Shown here: positions 17,622 to 26,571 of the stretch, one piece after another
Layout: the number at the start of each line of letters is the position of its first letter
Numbering within the stretch: position 1 is the stretch's first letter
NCBI GenBank assembly: GCA_964372095.1
Contig: CAYJPV010000007.1
Location: 62,001-126,000, forward strand
Direction of reading: 5' to 3'
Length of the DNA stretch: 64,000 bases
Source of the DNA: CAYJPV01 sp964372095
Lineage (GTDB): Bacteria > Acidobacteriota > Vicinamibacteria > Vicinamibacterales > JAKQTR01
Notes under the pieces: generated by a model
Told to the model about the DNA's origin: nothing
Seen by the model: only the letters and a program-made list of their open reading frames with translations
The model's database searches: none
Made by a program: the position numbers and the translations under genes

Positions 17622-19054
17622 TGGACCTCCAACCGCTCACAGCCACGCCGGAGGCACCGGCGCCCTGGCCGATCCCGCGCGACCAGCTCGTGGCGCTCAT
17701 CAGGGCGTACGATCGTCCCGGCCCGCGTTACACGTCGTACCCGACGGCCGTGGAATTCCATGCGGGGTTTGGGGACATGCAATACCGGGAGCGGCTCGCG
17801 ATGGCCGCCGCCGATGCCAGCGCCCCGCTCTCGCTCTACCTGCACCTGCCGTTCTGCGAAGAACGCTGCACGTTCTGCGGGTGCATGGTCATCATCACCA
17901 GAAAACGCGACGTGGCCGCGCGGTACCTCGACTACGTCGAGCGCGAACTGGGGATGCTGGCGGAGGCACTCGGCCCGAGGCGCCGCATCGCCCAGTATCA
18001 CTGGGGCGGCGGCACGCCGACCTACATCAGCCCCGATCAGATGCAGCGTCTGCACGCCGCGGTGTCGCGCCACTTCACGTTCGACGCCGGTGCCGAGATG
18101 GCCATCGAGGTGGACCCGCGGGTCACGACGACGGCGCACCTCGACACGCTGCGCCGTCTGGGATTCAACCGTCTGTCGATGGGCGTCCAGGACTTCACCC
18201 CGGAGGTCCAGATCGCCGTCAACCGCGTGCAGAGCGAACAGGACACGCGGCGCCTGTACGAGTACGCACGCACCGCGGGATTCGCGTCGATCAACATCGA
18301 CATGATCTACGGCCTGCCGCTCCAGACGGTGGCCTCATTTGGCCGCGCCGTCGATGCGGTCATCGACATGCGGCCTGACCGCCTGGCCGTCTACTCGTTC
18401 GCCCTCGTGCCCTGGGTGCGGGCCCACCAGAAGGGTATCGACGCGTCGGCGCTGCCCGACGCCGAGGGCAAGATCGGCCTGTTCCTCGAGGCGCGCGAAC
18501 GCCTGCTCGACGCCGGCTACGTGCAGATCGGCATGGACCATTTCGCCTTGCCCGGCGACGAGATGGCCCGGGCGGCCGCCGCGGGCGTCCTGCACCGCAA
18601 CTTCATGGGGTACACGGTCAAGCCGGCAAGCGACATGGTCGGCGTGGGCGTCTCGTCCATCGGCGACGTGGCCGGCGCGTTTGCGCAGAGCGCGAAGAAG
18701 CTGAGCGCGTACTACGCGGCACTCGACGAGGGCCGCTTCCCGGTGGAGCGTGGTTTCGTCCTCGACGCTGACGACCGGATCCGGCGGCATGTCATCACGC
18801 AGCTCATGTGCAACTTCCGCGTGGACTGGCGGGAGGTCGAACGGCGATTCCTCATCAACGCGCGGACGTACTTCGCCGCCGAAACGGCCGAACTGCTGGC
18901 CGGCCCCGCCGCCCACGGCTTCGTGCAGATGGACGAGGACCGCATCGACGTCCTGCCGCGGGGTCGCCTGTTCGTGCGCAACGTCTGCATGGTGTTCGAT
19001 CGGTATCTGAAGGTGAAGCGGGGCACGACACCGGTGTTCTCCCGCACGGTCTGA
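17621..19054 (+). CDS. hemN: Oxygen-independent coproporphyrinogen III dehydrogenase
   Basis: HemN is a radical-SAM enzyme converting coproporphyrinogen III to protoporphyrinogen IX without oxygen. The 477-residue protein carries the class-specific CX3CX2CXC cluster motif (Cys79, 83, 86 and 88 in CEERCTFCGC), where the first three Cys hold the 4Fe-4S cluster. The Tyr of HLPFCEERC context, the YHWGGGTPTY glycine motif and the length all favour true HemN over the shorter HemW. The RYTSYPTA phrase near 36-43 is also HemN-like. It is coupled to hemE by a TGATG and is followed 11 bases later by hemH. Confidence 0.96.
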   Translation: MDLQPLTATPEAPAPWPIPRDQLVALIRAYDRPGPRYTSYPTAVEFHAGFGDMQYRERLAMAAADASAPLSLYLHLPFCEERCTFCGCMVIITRKRDVAARYLDYVERELGMLAEALGPRRRIAQYHWGGGTPTYISPDQMQRLHAAVSRHFTFDAGAEMAIEVDPRVTTTAHLDTLRRLGFNRLSMGVQDFTPEVQIAVNRVQSEQDTRRLYEYARTAGFASINIDMIYGLPLQTVASFGRAVDAVIDMRPDRLAVYSFALVPWVRAHQKGIDASALPDAEGKIGLFLEARERLLDAGYVQIGMDHFALPGDEMARAAAAGVLHRNFMGYTVKPASDMVGVGVSSIGDVAGAFAQSAKKLSAYYAALDEGRFPVERGFVLDADDRIRRHVITQLMCNFRVDWREVERRFLINARTYFAAETAELLAGPAAHGFVQMDEDRIDVLPRGRLFVRNVCMVFDRYLKVKRGTTPVFSRTV

Positions 19055-19065
19055 CGGAGGATCAC

Positions 19066-20058
19066 GTGAGCCAGTCCCGAACCGGCGTGCTGCTGCTCAA
19101 TCTGGGAGGCCCCGACTCGCTCGAGGCCGTCGAGCCGTTCCTGGTCAACCTGTTCTCCGACCGCGACATCATCCAGTTGCCGCTCGGCGGCCTGATCCAG
19201 CCGGTCTTCGCGCGCCTGCTCGCGAAAACGCGCGGGCCGTCGGTCCGGCGCAACTACGCCGGCATCGGCGGGCGGTCGCCGCAGCTGCCGCTCACCCTGG
19301 ACCAGGCCCGGGCCCTCGAGTCGCGCCTCAATCGCGACGGCGGGTCCTTCGTGGTTCGCGTCGGGATGCGGTACTGGCGGCCCAGGGTCGAGGAGGCGCT
19401 GGATGCCTTCGTGGCCGACGGCGTGCAGCACGTCGTAGCCGTCCCGCTCTACCCGCAGTATTCGATGGCCACCACGGGCTCGTCGTACCGCGACCTGGAT
19501 CGTGCGCTTGCGGCGTCGCCCCGGCGCCGCGCGCTGCGGGTGACCCGCATCGAGGCGTACGCCGGCGACCCGCTGTATCTCGACGCCATGACCGACACGG
19601 TGCGGCAGGCCCTGGAGACCTTTCCGGAGGATCGTCGGGATCAGGTCACGTTGCTCTTCAGTGCCCACGGGCTCCCGGTGTCCTTCATCAAGCGGGGTGA
19701 TCCGTACGTCGGCCACGTCGCCACAACCGTCGCGGGCATCGTGTCGAGGCTGGCCGTGCCCAACCGGCACGTGCTCGGTTACCAGTCACGCACGGGTCCG
19801 GTGGCCTGGATCGGTCCCGGCACCGAGGAGGTGATCGCGCAGCTCGGGCGCGAAGGCGTCAAGGACCTCCTGATGGTCGCCGTGTCGTTCGTGACGGATC
19901 ACATCGAGACGCTCTACGAAATCGACCAGCTCTTCACCGACGAGGCCCATGCCGCGGGCATCACCACCGTCACCCGCAGCCGGGCGCTCGACACCCATCC
20001 GCTCTTTGTCGAAACGCTCGCGCGAATGGTGGAACAACGGACGGGAGACGCCGCATGA
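19066..20058 (+). CDS. hemH: Ferrochelatase
   Basis: This 330-residue enzyme inserts ferrous iron into a porphyrin. The start is a GTG at 19066, preceded by GGAGG with a 5-base gap; no ATG is available nearby. It reads MSQSRTGVLLLNLGGPDSLE. Family landmarks are RRNYAGIGGRSPQ, VAVPLYPQYSMATTGSSY and the metal-site His in LLFSAHGLPVSFI, plus the acidic TDHIETLYEID segment. With HemY next door the likely substrate is protoporphyrin IX (protoporphyrin-dependent branch) rather than coproporphyrin III. The TGA overlaps the next gene's ATG. Confidence 0.96.
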   Translation: MSQSRTGVLLLNLGGPDSLEAVEPFLVNLFSDRDIIQLPLGGLIQPVFARLLAKTRGPSVRRNYAGIGGRSPQLPLTLDQARALESRLNRDGGSFVVRVGMRYWRPRVEEALDAFVADGVQHVVAVPLYPQYSMATTGSSYRDLDRALAASPRRRALRVTRIEAYAGDPLYLDAMTDTVRQALETFPEDRRDQVTLLFSAHGLPVSFIKRGDPYVGHVATTVAGIVSRLAVPNRHVLGYQSRTGPVAWIGPGTEEVIAQLGREGVKDLLMVAVSFVTDHIETLYEIDQLFTDEAHAAGITTVTRSRALDTHPLFVETLARMVEQRTGDAA

Positions 20059-21440
20059 CACGCATCGCCGTGGTCGGCGCCGGCATTGCCGGCTTGTCCA
20101 TCGCCCATGCGCTCCTCCGTCAGGGCGCCCGCGAGCGCGGCATCGACGTGGTCGTCCTGGAGCGGTCGTCCCGGCCCGGCGGCAACATCCGCACGGACCT
20201 CATCGACGGTTTCCTGTGCGAGTGGGGGCCGAACGGGTTTCTCGACAACGCCCCGGCCACGCTGGACCTCGTCGATCAGCTCGGTCTGCGGGATCGGCTG
20301 CACGTCAGCGACGACGCGGCGCGGCGGCGTTTCCTCTACCGGCGCGGCCGGATGCACGAACTGCCGGGCACCCCAGGGGGCTTCATCAGGACCGGCGTCC
20401 TGTCAGCGGCGGGCAAACTCCGCGTCGCCATGGAACCGTTCGCCCGGCAGCGTCCCGACGGCGACGAAACCATTCACGCATTCGCCGCGCGGCGCATCGG
20501 ACGCGAAGCGGCGGATGTGCTGATCGACGCGATGGTCTCGGGCGTGTTTGGCGGGAATGCCCGCACGTTGTCGCTCCGCGCCTGCTTCCCGAAGATGTGG
20601 CAGATGGAAACCGACCACGGCGGCCTTGTGCGGGCGTTCGTCGCCCGGCGCCGCGCGGGCCGCATCCGCAAGGCCGATGGCATGGGGTCGCCGCTCGGCC
20701 GGCTCACGTCGTTCCGGGGCGGCACCGAAGAGCTGGTGCAGGCACTCGCGGCACAGTTGGGCCCGTCGCTCCGCCTGTCGACCGCGGTGCAGCACATCTC
20801 CCGCGCCGGGCGGTACCGCCTGGCGCTCAGCGGGCAGGATCCCATCGACGCCGACGCCGTCGTGCTGGCGGGCGGATCAGGCGCGACGGCGGATCAGGTC
20901 GCATCGTTGGACGCGCCGCTCGCCGCAGAGTTGCGCACGATTCCCTGCGCGCCCATGCTTGTCGTGTGTCTGGGCTATCGGGAGGCCGATCTGTCGGCGT
21001 CACTCGACGGCTTCGGGTTCCTGGTGCCGCGAGGCGAAGGGCCTCGCCTGCTCGGCGCACTGTGGGATTCGAGCGTGTACCCCGGCCGCGCGCCGGCCGG
21101 CCACGCCCTCGTGCGCGTGATGCTCGGCGGCGCGCACGACCCCTCTGCCATCGGCCTCGATGACGACGCCGCGGTGGCCGTGGCCCGCGAAGGCCTGGCC
21201 ACGGTCATGGGCGAGCGCGCGACGCCGCGTTTCACGAAGGTGTTCCGCCACCCGCTGGGCATCCCCCAGTACACGGTGGGCCATCTCAACCGCCTCGCGC
21301 GGATCGACGACGCCCTGGCGCGCCATCCCGGGCTCGTCGTCGCCGGCAACGCCTACCGCGGCGTGGCGATCAACAACTGCGTGGCAGAAGCGGGCCCGAC
21401 GGCAACGTCTCTGCTGTCGCGCGTTACTTCAGCACCGTGA
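20055..21440 (+). CDS. hemY: Protoporphyrinogen oxidase, FAD-dependent HemY type
   Basis: HemY oxidises protoporphyrinogen IX by six electrons to protoporphyrin IX using FAD and oxygen. The 461-residue protein opens with a dinucleotide fold (TRIAVVGAGIAGLSIAHALL) and has PPOX landmarks such as SSRPGGNIRTDLIDGFLCEWGPNGFLDN, here given only in part, and the closing GNAYRGVAINNCV that contacts FAD. It is the last gene of the heme operon, overlapping hemH by 4 bases. Its 3' end overlaps the convergent glycosidase gene by 17 bases. Some databases label this enzyme HemG; it is not the flavodoxin-like HemG of Escherichia coli. Confidence 0.94.
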   Translation: MTRIAVVGAGIAGLSIAHALLRQGARERGIDVVVLERSSRPGGNIRTDLIDGFLCEWGPNGFLDNAPATLDLVDQLGLRDRLHVSDDAARRRFLYRRGRMHELPGTPGGFIRTGVLSAAGKLRVAMEPFARQRPDGDETIHAFAARRIGREAADVLIDAMVSGVFGGNARTLSLRACFPKMWQMETDHGGLVRAFVARRRAGRIRKADGMGSPLGRLTSFRGGTEELVQALAAQLGPSLRLSTAVQHISRAGRYRLALSGQDPIDADAVVLAGGSGATADQVASLDAPLAAELRTIPCAPMLVVCLGYREADLSASLDGFGFLVPRGEGPRLLGALWDSSVYPGRAPAGHALVRVMLGGAHDPSAIGLDDDAAVAVAREGLATVMGERATPRFTKVFRHPLGIPQYTVGHLNRLARIDDALARHPGLVVAGNAYRGVAINNCVAEAGPTATSLLSRVTSAP

Positions 21441-23286
21441 ACAACGGCCGGTGCAGCGCCGCGAGTTCCGCCGCCGGGATCTTGACCACCCGGCGGTCGT
21501 AGGTCAGCAGCCCGTTGATCTCGCCCTCGACGTCGGTGGTCTGCGTGTAGACGCCTGCCGCAATGCCCTGGCCGCGCAGGTCGTTGAGCATCCGGATGGA
21601 CGTGGCGTACCGCTCCTTGTATTCCGCTTCGGTCTGCGGCAGGCCGCCGTACCCCCAATTGCGGCGGTTCGCGTCCCACAGGTGGCCCGGCACCGGGTAG
21701 CCGTGCCCGCCGAACTCCCCCATCACCTTGATGTAGCCCTCATCGCGGACCGCGTCGAACGCGAAACCCGGGTGCGGGTACTTGTGGTCGTCGACGATGT
21801 CGCCAACCGGCCAGAAGTTGCCGCCGCTGGCGATGTTCACCAGGCGTGACGGGTCACGCTGCGCGACCCAGCGCCCGACCTCGACCGTGCGATGCTGTCC
21901 CCAGGCTTCATTGAATGGCACCCAGACGACGATGGAAGGATGGTTCTCGAGGGTATCGATCATGCGGTCGAGTTCGCGCATGAACTGGGCGTGGTGTTCG
22001 TCGGGCCAGTCGGCGTCACGTGGGTTGGGCGCAAGCCGCGTCCAGTCCGGGCCAGGACCGCCGCTCACCTGGTCCTGCCAGAGCAGCATGCCCAGCCGGT
22101 CGCAGTGGTAGTAGTACCGCCGGGGCTCAACCTTGATGTGCTTGCGAATCATGTTGAAACCCGCCGCCTTCAGGAACTCGATGTCGGCGCGCATCCCCGC
22201 GTCCGACGGCGGCGTCAGCAGGCCGTCCGGCCACCAGCCCTGGTCCAGCGGGCCCCAGTGAAAGACCGGCTGGCCGTTGAGCGTGAACCGCCAGTGGCCG
22301 TCGGCGCCTTTCGCCTTGCCGACCGTGCGGATGCCGGCGTACGACTGCACGCGGTCCACCACCGTGCCGCGCGCGTCCAGCAACATGATCCGCAGGTCGT
22401 ACAGATGCGGCGCGTCCGGTGACCACAACCGGGGATTCGCGACGGTGACCGACAACGCCGGGCCGTCCCCCTTCGTTTCGGCCACGGTCCGGTCGCCATC
22501 GTTCACGACGACGTGGACCGTGCGCGCCGTTGAATTCCCGCCGATCTCCGGGCGCACGGTAATCGTGCCCGCGCCGGCATCGGTGGAGATCGTCAGGTCG
22601 TCCAGGTAACTCGCGCCGACACGCTCCAGCCATACCGTCTGCCAGATGCCCGACACCTGCGTGTACCAGATGCTCCGGGCGTTGCGCACCTGCTTGCCGC
22701 GCAGTTGCCAGCCTTCGGTGGCGTCTTCCACGCGGACGATCAGTTCGTTGCCACCCGGACGAACCGCGTCGGTCACGTCAAAGGAGAACGGCGTGTGTCC
22801 GCCCTGATGCGTGCCAACCGGCCGGCCGTTGACGAAGACCTCACAGCGATAGTCCACCGCCTCGAAGTTGAGCAGCGTCCGCCGCCCTGCGGCGGGCCCG
22901 GCGGTGAACGCGCGCCGGTACCAGAGCGCCTCGGTCGAGTCGAGCAACCGCTGCACACCGCCAAGTTTCGACTCGAGCGCAAACGGCACCAGGATGCGGC
23001 CGTCCCATGACGGTGGCGGGGTCCGCTGACCCACCGGCGTGATCGTGTAGTCCCAGTGTCCGTTCAGGTTCTGCCAGTCGTCGCGCACCATCTGCGGCCG
23101 CGGATATTCGGTCCAGGCGTTCTGCGCCGTCACCTCCGCGCCCCACGTGGTGATCAGCTCCGACATGAACGGCCTGGTGCTCACACCCGGCGAGGGCGGC
23201 TGCTGGAGAGCGGCACGACCGGCGAGGGGGCACATCATGATGAGGACGGCGAGGACGAGTCGGGGCAGGTGTCGGCGTGAAGTCAT
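21424..23286 (-). CDS. Secreted glycoside hydrolase family 2 protein
   Basis: The 620-residue protein has an N-terminal signal peptide (RLVLAVLIMMCPLAGRAA). A jelly-roll sugar-binding domain follows at about 65-225 (DDWQNLNGHWDY, WYRRAFT), then an Ig-like domain at about 228-325, then a TIM barrel. The acid/base is Glu460 in VPFNEAWGQ and the nucleophile Glu524 in KVMGEFGGHGY, both standard for GH2. The family includes beta-galactosidases, glucuronidases and mannosidases, and the substrate cannot be chosen from sequence. The enzyme probably acts in the periplasm or outside on plant or microbial polysaccharide fragments. It converges on hemY. Confidence 0.9.
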   Translation of the reverse strand: MTSRRHLPRLVLAVLIMMCPLAGRAALQQPPSPGVSTRPFMSELITTWGAEVTAQNAWTEYPRPQMVRDDWQNLNGHWDYTITPVGQRTPPPSWDGRILVPFALESKLGGVQRLLDSTEALWYRRAFTAGPAAGRRTLLNFEAVDYRCEVFVNGRPVGTHQGGHTPFSFDVTDAVRPGGNELIVRVEDATEGWQLRGKQVRNARSIWYTQVSGIWQTVWLERVGASYLDDLTISTDAGAGTITVRPEIGGNSTARTVHVVVNDGDRTVAETKGDGPALSVTVANPRLWSPDAPHLYDLRIMLLDARGTVVDRVQSYAGIRTVGKAKGADGHWRFTLNGQPVFHWGPLDQGWWPDGLLTPPSDAGMRADIEFLKAAGFNMIRKHIKVEPRRYYYHCDRLGMLLWQDQVSGGPGPDWTRLAPNPRDADWPDEHHAQFMRELDRMIDTLENHPSIVVWVPFNEAWGQHRTVEVGRWVAQRDPSRLVNIASGGNFWPVGDIVDDHKYPHPGFAFDAVRDEGYIKVMGEFGGHGYPVPGHLWDANRRNWGYGGLPQTEAEYKERYATSIRMLNDLRGQGIAAGVYTQTTDVEGEINGLLTYDRRVVKIPAAELAALHRPLFTVLK

Positions 23287-23359
23287 GGCGAGGCCATCTT
23301 AACTCCAGAGCCACGTGGACCGGTGGCGATCCTGAAACCCCTCAGCCGTTCCGTTCGTA

Positions 23360-23388
23360 TTGACATATGTGTGTGTCACACATATGTT
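23360..23388 (+). promoter_or_regulatory. Promoter with 25-bp palindromic PadR operator, probably leaderless
   Basis: TTGACA at 23360-23365 and TATGTT at 23383-23388 are 17 bases apart. A perfect 11-3-11 palindrome (ACATATGTGTG, TGT, CACACATATGT) fills 23363-23387, spanning the end of the -35 box, the spacer and most of the -10 box. Bound repressor would block RNA polymerase completely. The ATG of the PadR gene is at 23395, only 7 bases after the -10 box, so the transcript should start at or beside the start codon. ATGT/ACAT half-sites are known for PadR family operators. Confidence 0.8.
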
Positions 23389-23394
23389 GATCCC

Positions 23395-23733
23395 ATGCTG
23401 AACAGGGAAGCCAAGAAGGGCAGCGCCGAACTGCTCATTCTCGCGCTCGTCGAAGAACGCCCCCGCCACGGCTACGAGCTGGGCAAACTCATCGAACAGC
23501 GGTCAGGCGGAGCCCTCTCGTTCCACGTCGCGTCGCTCTACCCCACGCTCTACCGCCTCGAGAAGCGCGGGCTCATCGTCGGCCGCTGGCTCGAACAGGC
23601 CGGGCAACGGCGGCGCCGGTTCTACCGTCTCACGCCTGTAGGACGCAGAGTGCTTGCCGAGCAACGCGGCACCTGGAGCGCCTTCTTTCTGGCCCTGCAG
23701 CGCGTGGCAGGCATCAAGCCCACCGAGCCCTGA
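23395..23733 (+). CDS. PadR family transcriptional regulator
   Basis: A 112-residue PadR winged-helix protein starting MLNREAKKGSAELLIL. Landmarks: ERPRHGYELGKLIEQR, HVASLYPTLYRLEKRGLI and RRRRFYRLTPVGRRVL. The C-terminal helix for dimerisation is short, as in the PadR proteins paired with ADOP permeases. A longer frame begins at 23323, but that would run through the operator and promoter; the ATG at 23395 fits the family. No ribosome site precedes it, in keeping with a leaderless message. It probably represses itself and the permease 15 bases downstream. Confidence 0.92.
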   Translation: MLNREAKKGSAELLILALVEERPRHGYELGKLIEQRSGGALSFHVASLYPTLYRLEKRGLIVGRWLEQAGQRRRRFYRLTPVGRRVLAEQRGTWSAFFLALQRVAGIKPTEP

Positions 23734-23748
23734 GTCCGGAGCCCGACC

Positions 23749-26415
23749 ATGACCGACTGGACCGCCATCGTTCGCGAGCACCTGCATCACGCCGCTGAGG
23801 ATCCCGCACGCGAAGCGGAGATCATCGAGGAACTGGCGCAGCACCTCGCCCAGCGGGAGGCCGAACTCCGGGCCGCCGGCGTCACCCCGAACGACGCCCG
23901 CCAGCGTGTCCTGAACGACGTGCCCGAGTGGCCACGCCTCGCCTCGGCCATCCGCACGGCCGATCGTCCGCGGCCGATGGCTCCCGCGCCACCCCGCCAG
24001 CAACCGACACACCCGATGGCCGGACTCTGGGACGACCTCCGGTACGCCGCGCGCACGCTGCGCCGCGCGCCCGGCTATGCCGCAGGCGTGGTGCTCATCC
24101 TGGCCGTTGCGCTCGGCGCCGCGACAGCCACGTTCAGCATCGTGAACGGCGTGCTGCTCCGCCCCCTGCCCTATGACGAACCCGGGCAGCTGGTGCGCCT
24201 CTACGATCGGTCCACGCCGCAAACCGGCGACTATGTCGATGGCCCGACGTTGTCAGCCGTGCGCCGGTTTGTGCGGTCCTTCTCGGCCGTCGGCGGCGCG
24301 TATACCTACCGCCGTACCGGCGCGGACCTCACCGGGCACGGCATGGCCAGGCGCGTATCAGTGCTGTCGGTCACAGCCGGGTATTTCGAGGTGCTGATGA
24401 CGGCGCCCCTTCGCGGGCGTACGTTCACGTCCGCGGACGAACGGAAAGACGCGAACCTGGCTGTCGTGAGCGAGATCCTGGCCGGCCAGTTGTGCGGCAA
24501 CCCGTCAGCCTGCGTCGGGCACACCGTCATGCTCGATGCCGTGCCGACCGAGGTTGTGGGAGTGATGCCGCGGCGGTTCCGCGACCCGATCAGCGACCCG
24601 ATCGACGTCTGGACTCCGCACGTGACGAGCACCTCGGTCCACAACCACTACATCAGCGTGATTGCCAGACTGGCGCGTGGCGCCACGGTGGAGAGCGCCA
24701 ACACGGAACTCGGGGTCGTGCGCGCAGCCCTGAACCACGAGTACCGGGGCGCCTACGACAAGGGACACACGGTTGCCGTCTCGTTGCACGAGGATTCCGC
24801 GGGTCGTCTGCGGACGATACTCGTGGTCCTGCTGGGCGCCGTCGGACTCGTCCTGCTGATTGCCTGTGTCAACGTCTCCCATCTGGTGCTCGCACGCGGC
24901 CTGAGCCGCGAACGGGAGCTGGCCATCCGGGCCGCCATCGGGTGCGGACGCTGGCAACTGGTTCGGCAGGTCCTGGCGGAACAACTCGTGCTCGGCGCGG
25001 CCGGGGGCACGCTGGGGGCGCTGCTGGCGTGGGGTCTGGTGCGTGTCCTTCTCTCGATGGTGCCCGGCTCCCTGGTGCGGCCCGACACGGTGGTGATCGA
25101 CCGCGCCGTCTTCCTGTTTGGCGCGACAGCCGCCTTCGGGGCCGCCCTCATCGCCGGACTCCCCACGGCGATTCGTGTCTTCGGCGGTCACCTCGAGACG
25201 TTGCTGAGAACCGGCACGCAACGTACGGGGGGAGGCAGGGCCCGATCTGCGTCGGGCGTGCTCGTGGCTGCACAGGTTGCGCTGTCTGTCGTCGTCCTGG
25301 CCGCAGCCACGCTCCTGATCGCCACGTTCGTCCGCCTCTCGCAGGTTGAGCTCGGGTTCCAGGAGGAGGGTGTTGTGACCTTCGAGGTCAACCTGCCTGC
25401 GGCGCGTTACCCCGACGGCGACGCCCGCACCAGGATCCGGGAGCAGTTGAGCGACCGGTTCGACGCCATTCCCGGGGTGGCAGCCAGTGGCCGCGTGTCG
25501 CGCCTGCCGGTCAGCGGCGTGTTCAACGTCTGGACGTTCCGCCTGCTCGGGCGAGCGGACGATACACTCGGCGAGTGGAGCCCGGCCAACGTGCGCACCG
25601 TCGATGGCCGCTACTTCCAGACGCTCGGTGTCCCCCTGATTCGTGGCCGCCTGTTCGATCGCACGGACCGCAACGGCCGGCCTGGGGCGATGATCGTCAG
25701 CGAGGCCCTGGTTCGCACGTACTTCCCTGACGACGACCCGATTGGCCGACGGATCAGGCTCTCCGGCCAGGTCTGGACGGTGGTCGGGATCGTGCGCGAC
25801 GTGTACCACGACCACCGCACGGCGCCCGCGCCAACACTGTATCTGCCTCACGCCCAGATGGCCGGCGAACGGAACTGGGCCATGACCGAGGTGATCCGTG
25901 TCGACGGCTCACGCCCGGACATCGTGGCTGCACTTCGGCACGCACTCACGACTCTGGATCCGGAACTCGTCGTCCACAATGTGCTGCCGCTCGAGGACGT
26001 GGTGGCGCGGGATCTCGCCGCGCCGCGCTTTTCGTCGACGCTGATGACCGGCTTCGCCGTGGTGGGGCTGCTGCTTGCCGCGTTGGGCCTCGCCGCGGTG
26101 TTGTCCTACTCGGTGTCGGAGCGGACACGGGAGATCGGCGTCCGGATGGCTCTCGGGGCGACCGGATCCGACGTGCGGCGGATGGTGGTGGGTGCCGGCC
26201 TGAAATGGGTGGCGTTCGGGCTCGCGGCCGGCCTGCCTGCTGCCATCGGGGCGTGGCGCCTGCTCGGACACCTGGTGACGGACGTGGATCCGTTGACCCC
26301 CGGCACGGTCGTGATCGCCGCGCTGGTCATGCTCGGGGTGGCGGTCGTTGCCGCGGCGGTGCCGGCCAGACGCGCCACGCGTGTGGATCCGTTGCGGGCC
26401 CTGCGGAGCGAGTGA
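23749..26415 (+). CDS. ADOP-type permease (MacB/FtsX) with prefix domain
   Basis: The longest ADOP permease here, 888 residues. Residues 1-90 are the soluble prefix (REAEIIEELAQHLAQREAEL, ARQRVLNDVPEWPRLA). A proline-rich linker and GLWDDLRYAARTLRRAPG lead to the first membrane helix near 110. Two MacB cores (about 130-335, 525-730) and two FtsX domains (about 365-485, with CVNVSHLVLARGLSREREL, and 765-880) follow. It ends RRATRVDPLRALRSE. The gene follows its PadR regulator by 15 bases. Like the permease at 1462, the PadR-linked copies are the ones with a prefix domain; the three unlinked copies lack it. Confidence 0.92.
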   Translation: MTDWTAIVREHLHHAAEDPAREAEIIEELAQHLAQREAELRAAGVTPNDARQRVLNDVPEWPRLASAIRTADRPRPMAPAPPRQQPTHPMAGLWDDLRYAARTLRRAPGYAAGVVLILAVALGAATATFSIVNGVLLRPLPYDEPGQLVRLYDRSTPQTGDYVDGPTLSAVRRFVRSFSAVGGAYTYRRTGADLTGHGMARRVSVLSVTAGYFEVLMTAPLRGRTFTSADERKDANLAVVSEILAGQLCGNPSACVGHTVMLDAVPTEVVGVMPRRFRDPISDPIDVWTPHVTSTSVHNHYISVIARLARGATVESANTELGVVRAALNHEYRGAYDKGHTVAVSLHEDSAGRLRTILVVLLGAVGLVLLIACVNVSHLVLARGLSRERELAIRAAIGCGRWQLVRQVLAEQLVLGAAGGTLGALLAWGLVRVLLSMVPGSLVRPDTVVIDRAVFLFGATAAFGAALIAGLPTAIRVFGGHLETLLRTGTQRTGGGRARSASGVLVAAQVALSVVVLAAATLLIATFVRLSQVELGFQEEGVVTFEVNLPAARYPDGDARTRIREQLSDRFDAIPGVAASGRVSRLPVSGVFNVWTFRLLGRADDTLGEWSPANVRTVDGRYFQTLGVPLIRGRLFDRTDRNGRPGAMIVSEALVRTYFPDDDPIGRRIRLSGQVWTVVGIVRDVYHDHRTAPAPTLYLPHAQMAGERNWAMTEVIRVDGSRPDIVAALRHALTTLDPELVVHNVLPLEDVVARDLAAPRFSSTLMTGFAVVGLLLAALGLAAVLSYSVSERTREIGVRMALGATGSDVRRMVVGAGLKWVAFGLAAGLPAAIGAWRLLGHLVTDVDPLTPGTVVIAALVMLGVAVVAAAVPARRATRVDPLRALRSE

Positions 26416-26571
26416 CGTCGGCTATACTCTGACCGTCCCCGTGCAGGTCCAATTCATGACACACGCGCCGCGCGCGCGATTCGGACACGGCTATCCGGGT
26501 TCGGCGGCAGACGTTCACCGCGGGCCGCGGGTCGTCCGGACAGGCGGCAGCCCGATGAAAGGAAGGCAACG

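Noticed and set aside
18808..20058. Ferrochelatase starting inside hemN
   Set aside because: The upstream extension is a shadow of hemN; GTG at 19066 has GGAGG at the right distance and begins the family sequence.
26424..26429. TATACT as a promoter -10 box for the S41 gene
   Set aside because: TATACT is visible near 26423, but no -35 box lies at an acceptable distance, so I did not list it.
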